Shown here: positions 42,785 through 46,280 of the stretch, one piece after another
Layout of the letters: the number at the start of each line of letters is the position of its first letter
Numbering within the stretch: the stretch's first letter is position 1
From: Rickettsiales bacterium
GTDB lineage: Bacteria; Pseudomonadota; Alphaproteobacteria; Rs-D84
DNA: 46,280 nt
NCBI GenBank assembly: GCA_031279085.1
Contig: JAITJD010000025.1
Span: 1 to 46,280, forward strand
Reading direction: 5' to 3'
Notes under the pieces: generated by a model
Seen by the model: the letters and a program-made list of their open reading frames with translations, nothing else
Databases searched by the model: none
Told to the model about the DNA's origin: nothing
Position numbers and translations under genes: made by a program

Positions 42785-45235
42785 ATGAAAAGACTGTTTG
42801 CCCTTTGTTTTTTATTTTTCATAATCTGCGCGGGCGCGCCCATGCGGACTAATGCCGCCGTGCGCGATCAAGATGTCGTAAATCGCCAGAAAACCGAAAC
42901 GGCGGCGGCCGCATCCAGAACGGCGGCGACGGCCAGGACAACCCAGAAAACCGTGCCAAGGACAGCCGCATCCGCAAAGCGGACCGACAGCGCGCGCGCA
43001 ACCGTATCCAGAACGGCGTCCGCGCCCAAGACGACGCAGAAAGCCTCTCCCAGAACCGCGACCGCATCGACATCGACAATTTCGCGCGCGGCCGCAAACA
43101 CCGGCGCTGCGGCATCTCTGACCAAGACGGCCAAAACCGCGCGCGCCGCGATAACGGCCGCAGAATCAAAAACTTTCGGAACCGGATACAATTCGTGCCG
43201 CGACGCGTACTTTACCTGCATGGATCAATTCTGCGCGAAACGGAACGACACTTACCGCCGCTGCATATGCTCGTCGCGATTAGATGAAATACAATCCAAA
43301 GAGCGCGCGCTGGGCCAGACGGCGCAGCAGCTGCAGGACTTCAAGGATTTGAACTTAGATTCGATATCAAAAACCGGCGCCGAAGTAAAGGCCATGCTGT
43401 CCGCGACAACCGGCGAATCGGCATCCGCATCCGCAAAAGACAATTCAGCCAGCGCGCAACAGTTGGAGGGAATCAGCGCCGTGCTGGCCAAAACAAAATC
43501 CAATTCGCTGTCAACCCAGGGCAAGCTGGATATAGCCGGAGATATAAATGTCATCTGGTCCACCACGGATTTGGCGGCCGGCGCGGACATCATGAATCTG
43601 ACCGGCGAAAAGCTTTACAATGCCGTGCACTCTCAGTGCGCCGAATTCGTAGCCGGAAGCTGCGAATCAAAATCCATTTCCAGCATGGTTGTGTCGGCGT
43701 ACGGAATGTACATCGAAAACGACTGCACCAGCCTGTCCAATGCCCTGGCTAAAAAGACAACGGAAGCGGGCGGCGAGATACGTCAAACCGAACGCGAGAT
43801 GAATCTTGCAAGATTGGACAATTACAACGCTCATAATTCGACCGGCATCAACGACTGCATCGCCCAGGTTCGCAAAGACATCACATCATCGGGGGCATGC
43901 GGCGAAAATTACGTCCATTGCCTCGACATAACCGGAAAATATTTGAATCGCGATACCGGCGAGCCTATTTACAGTCCGGATTTTTACCAATTGGAATTGC
44001 AGGTTTCGCTGACCGGGGACGTCTTGTCGAACCAGGCGAACAGAATGCTGGTCGCGGAACTGAACAAGAAAAAAACATTCGCAGAGCGCGGCTTGGACAC
44101 CTGCCGCGATTTGTCGGGCGAAGTATGGGATGAATTCATGCGCCAGGCTGTCGCTGAAATATACCAGGGCCAGCAGTCGCGCATAAGACAGGTCAAGAAC
44201 GAATGCGTCGAAGTGGTGAACAACTGCTATGACACGCAAAGCAAATCATTGAAAGATTTCAGCAATATCAAGGAACAGCTGGTGTTGGGCGCACGCATGG
44301 AATTATCGGAACAAATGTGCAAGGAAAAGCTGGACGCATGCAGCAATCTCTACGGCGGCAGCAGCGCCGGTCTTTCCGAATTGATATCGACAATGTCAAA
44401 AACGGTGGATCAGACAATTGCAAAAGATTGCAAAATCGCGCTGGAAGAATATGCTCTTGATATATGCGCTACACCCAGCAGCGATATTCTTCACGCTTAT
44501 CCGTATTCCTGTCGCGTATATGCGCCCGGCAATCAAATATACGCCACTGTTCCCGCATGCAACCAAATATTCACAACCAACCCCGACGGCTCTTCCCAAG
44601 AGCTATATGACTGCACACCCGCGGAAAGCACCAGCGGATACAATTGTCCGGCTTACAAACAATACAACAGTTGCGCGCAACACTACGTTATGGTTAAGTC
44701 AGATTGCAAGCGCGACGATGTTGAAGCAAACAATATAATGCCCGGAAACCATTGCTCGCCTTGCCCGGACGGATATAGATGCGAAGGCGGCACCGCCCCC
44801 GCCGTCCTTACTCAGGTTCCGACTGAATCTCCGGATTGCGGCGACGACTATGTCGGCAGCTTGTATCAAAAGCTGGTGCGTTATGGACTGCAAACTTGCA
44901 TGCGTCCATCTATACCGTTGAACGAACCCATATCAACCTATGTTCTGGGCGATGTGAATACAGTTATGGATGCTATAAAAGTAAAAATGGGCACGGAATT
45001 GGCGGCTGAATGCGAACGTTTGGGCGGAACCTGGATCAGCGACCCATGGATTGATACGAATGATGATAAGTGCCATGATGTAAATAAAAATTATTGCGGA
45101 TGTGATAGCAATACCAGAACCAACACTGCTGATTGTAATTGTCCTTCCAGTTGCCAAACAGCAATGTGGTATAAAAAGTTTTATGACGGAACCAGTGCTA
45201 ATAAAAAATGGGGATATTGCGCCCCCCCCCTCTGA
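42785..45235 (+). CDS. Giant exported Cys-rich protein, family member D
   Basis: 816 residues from MKRLFALCFLFFIICAGAPM, a signal peptide cleaved near TNA. Residues about 27-130 are an Ala/Thr/Ser/Arg low-complexity linker like that of member A. Then SCRDAYFTCMDQFC with RRCICSSRL (about 137-165), KLYNAVHSQCAEFVAGSC, YIENDC, CGENYVHCLDITGKYLN, CRDLSGEVWDEFMRQAVAEI and further Cys pairs. Several of these match member A almost position by position. The C-terminal third is different (YNCPAYKQYNSCAQHY, CSPCPDGYRCEGG, CGCDSNTRTNTADCNC) and its DNA is richer in A and T. The gene ends in a run of nine C at 45222-45230, two codons before the stop. TAACAT 11 nt before the ATG and no good ribosome binding site suggest a near-leaderless mRNA. 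Confidence 0.85.
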   Translation: MKRLFALCFLFFIICAGAPMRTNAAVRDQDVVNRQKTETAAAASRTAATARTTQKTVPRTAASAKRTDSARATVSRTASAPKTTQKASPRTATASTSTISRAAANTGAAASLTKTAKTARAAITAAESKTFGTGYNSCRDAYFTCMDQFCAKRNDTYRRCICSSRLDEIQSKERALGQTAQQLQDFKDLNLDSISKTGAEVKAMLSATTGESASASAKDNSASAQQLEGISAVLAKTKSNSLSTQGKLDIAGDINVIWSTTDLAAGADIMNLTGEKLYNAVHSQCAEFVAGSCESKSISSMVVSAYGMYIENDCTSLSNALAKKTTEAGGEIRQTEREMNLARLDNYNAHNSTGINDCIAQVRKDITSSGACGENYVHCLDITGKYLNRDTGEPIYSPDFYQLELQVSLTGDVLSNQANRMLVAELNKKKTFAERGLDTCRDLSGEVWDEFMRQAVAEIYQGQQSRIRQVKNECVEVVNNCYDTQSKSLKDFSNIKEQLVLGARMELSEQMCKEKLDACSNLYGGSSAGLSELISTMSKTVDQTIAKDCKIALEEYALDICATPSSDILHAYPYSCRVYAPGNQIYATVPACNQIFTTNPDGSSQELYDCTPAESTSGYNCPAYKQYNSCAQHYVMVKSDCKRDDVEANNIMPGNHCSPCPDGYRCEGGTAPAVLTQVPTESPDCGDDYVGSLYQKLVRYGLQTCMRPSIPLNEPISTYVLGDVNTVMDAIKVKMGTELAAECERLGGTWISDPWIDTNDDKCHDVNKNYCGCDSNTRTNTADCNCPSSCQTAMWYKKFYDGTSANKKWGYCAPPL

Positions 45236-45306
45236 CAAATTAAAATTTTTGTCAACATATATTAAAGTATGGAATTTTTTATATTTTATAAAACGATTTT
45301 TTGTGA

Positions 45307-45312
45307 TATAAT
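45307..45312 (+). promoter_or_regulatory. -10 box of the 45327 gene
   Basis: TATAAT 14 nt before the ATG at 45327, in the 91-bp gap after member D. A purine-rich AAAAAAGAA precedes the start codon. No clear -35 match. Confidence 0.45.
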
Positions 45313-45326
45313 TTTAAAAAAGAATT

Positions 45327-46040
45327 ATGAAAAAAACAATATCTGCATTTTTGCTGATTTCCAGCTGTCTGGCCGCCCATGCGGCGGTGGCGGCTATCCC
45401 TTGGTGGCAACAGCCTACAATATGCAAGCCCGTCCCGACGCAATGCTATGCGAATATGAGCAATGGATTCGAAGCCGGAATGTGGGACGCGACTGGAAAC
45501 TGCTGGGGCTTGAAGATAATATGTCCCGAAGCGCTGGCGCCGGCCGGCAATGCTCCGGTTGCGATGGGAAAGAAAACGATTGCAAACGGCACTGGAATAA
45601 ATTCCGACTTTGATACGAATATGTTTAATAATGACTGTTTTGGCGCCAGAAAAACAATCGCCAACGGCAGCCAGGCATCCGTGGGCGGAGCTTTCGTAAA
45701 TGTGTGGTGCAGCGGCGTTTTAAGCAGCGCGGACGAGGAATTGCCGACCGGCGAAATAACTTTTGGCAGCCAGCCGACATGCAGCATTCTTGCCGCAGAC
45801 GGCTGGGTCGCGGCATTGAATCAAAAATGCTATGGAAAATATTACGATCCGGCAAATTATTACATTGAATGCGAAGGCAATGATTTGCTGCCGAAAAGAT
45901 TAATAACGTTGAACGGCGCGGAAGCCGTGGTCGGCGCGGGTCCTGCTAATTCGGGCTATCCGGCGGACAAAAAAGCGGCCGATGAGTTATTTGACAAAAT
46001 GCAGTCGGTATCCGCCGCACAAAAAGCAAAATATTTCTAG
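45327..46040 (+). CDS. Secreted Cys-containing protein, unknown function
   Basis: 237 residues with a signal peptide (MKKTISAFLLISSCLAAHAA). The mature part opens IPWWQQPTICKPVPTQCYAN and has Cys in spaced pairs (NCWGLKIIC; NDCFGAR with VWCSG; CSILAADGWVAALNQKC; YIEC). KTIANG occurs twice, about 27 residues apart (near 83 and 109), hinting at an internal repeat. The C-terminal part (KKAADELFDKMQSVSAAQKA) is helical. It follows member D on the same strand and may work with it. It does not carry the CMD-x-FC module. I recognise no family. Confidence 0.72.
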   Translation: MKKTISAFLLISSCLAAHAAVAAIPWWQQPTICKPVPTQCYANMSNGFEAGMWDATGNCWGLKIICPEALAPAGNAPVAMGKKTIANGTGINSDFDTNMFNNDCFGARKTIANGSQASVGGAFVNVWCSGVLSSADEELPTGEITFGSQPTCSILAADGWVAALNQKCYGKYYDPANYYIECEGNDLLPKRLITLNGAEAVVGAGPANSGYPADKKAADELFDKMQSVSAAQKAKYF

Positions 46041-46074
46041 AATAAAACAGCAACCGCCATTTGATAGTTGAGAA

Positions 46075-46280
46075 ATTAATAGCCTCTCTTGATAAAGAGG
46101 GGGAATCCTAGCGTGGCTTAGCCCCTCTTGATAAAGAGGGGAAAATCCGAGCACAAGGTTGGCCCCTCTTGATAAAGAGGGGAGAAAAGCTTGGCGGCTT
46201 TGCCGCCCTTAGCTTTTCGGGGAGATTTTTGTTTGAGTATTAAAAATAAGAATATTTCTTCTTCTTTTTTGTTTATAAGA
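46075..46280 (-). repeat. Composite hairpin repeat at the window end
   Basis: Minus orientation: three CCTCTTGATAAAGAGG hairpins in a row, then GAAAAGCTTGGCGGCTTTGC with CGCCCTTAGCTTTTC, GGGGAGATTTTTG, and the start of the long spacer (AAGAATATTTCTTCTTC...GTTTATAAGA), cut by the window end. Confidence 0.85.

Overview
The window looks like chromosomal DNA from an alphaproteobacterium-like, Gram-negative anaerobe, perhaps a gut or other host-associated lineage. The basis is a BamE-type outer-membrane lipoprotein, beta-barrel proteins, an EnvC-like amidase activator, an IF-1 with the TPYDLxKGRIT ending, and a full-length one-chain pyruvate:ferredoxin oxidoreductase (NifJ) in place of an aerobic pyruvate route. 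The taxonomic placement is inference; there is no rRNA here to confirm it.

Layout. 1-0.4 kb: the last codons of an IS1-like transposase, then the first copy of an intergenic repeat. 0.5-5.1 kb (minus): a secreted Cys-rich protein, bamE and nifJ. 5.2-10.7 kb: a BtaA/DUF3419-like protein, rsmH away from any dcw cluster, a CtpA-type protease, a Fic-fold protein with a broken active-site motif, and an EnvC-like protein. 10.8-20.5 kb (minus): a secreted chimera with a phage-tail-fibre-like module, tyrS, tsf, a small unknown ORF, rpsB, a frameshifted serine resolvase, recO, a large adenine-N6 DNA methyltransferase containing a 54-bp palindrome, then rplI-rpsR-rpsF. 20.7-22.6 kb: a MotA-like/OmpA-like stator pair. 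22.7-24.3 kb: a repeat-rich island holding one small secreted Cys-rich gene and a hairpin complementary to that gene's start. 24.3-32.2 kb: two envelope genes, tRNA-Leu(GAG), pth, a small barrel protein, polA, a glycosyltransferase-like gene and a DsbA-like oxidase. 32.5-34.5 kb: a Dam-family methyltransferase, a small remnant resembling a restriction endonuclease, and another repeat array. 34.5-46.0 kb: four very large exported Cys-rich paralogues arranged around infA, plus a small secreted Cys-containing protein; the window ends in another repeat.

The most unusual content is (1) the four-gene exported Cys-rich family (34.5-45.2 kb), which I do not recognise and which falls into two subfamilies sharing a C-x(6)-CMD-[EQ]-FC module; (2) a C-terminal CWC...WVF...ALFS domain shared by two unrelated-looking secreted proteins (10.8-11.6 and 23.5-24.0 kb); (3) a terminator hairpin whose loop and 3' arm are complementary over 20 nt to the start region of the second of those genes; (4) a composite multi-hairpin repeat with exchangeable cores; and (5) many genes, especially envelope genes, with a -10 box 6-7 nt from the start codon, suggesting leaderless mRNAs. 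A DsbA-like oxidase, BamE, CtpA and an EnvC-like factor in the same window fit a cell that exports many disulfide-rich proteins, but a functional link is inference.
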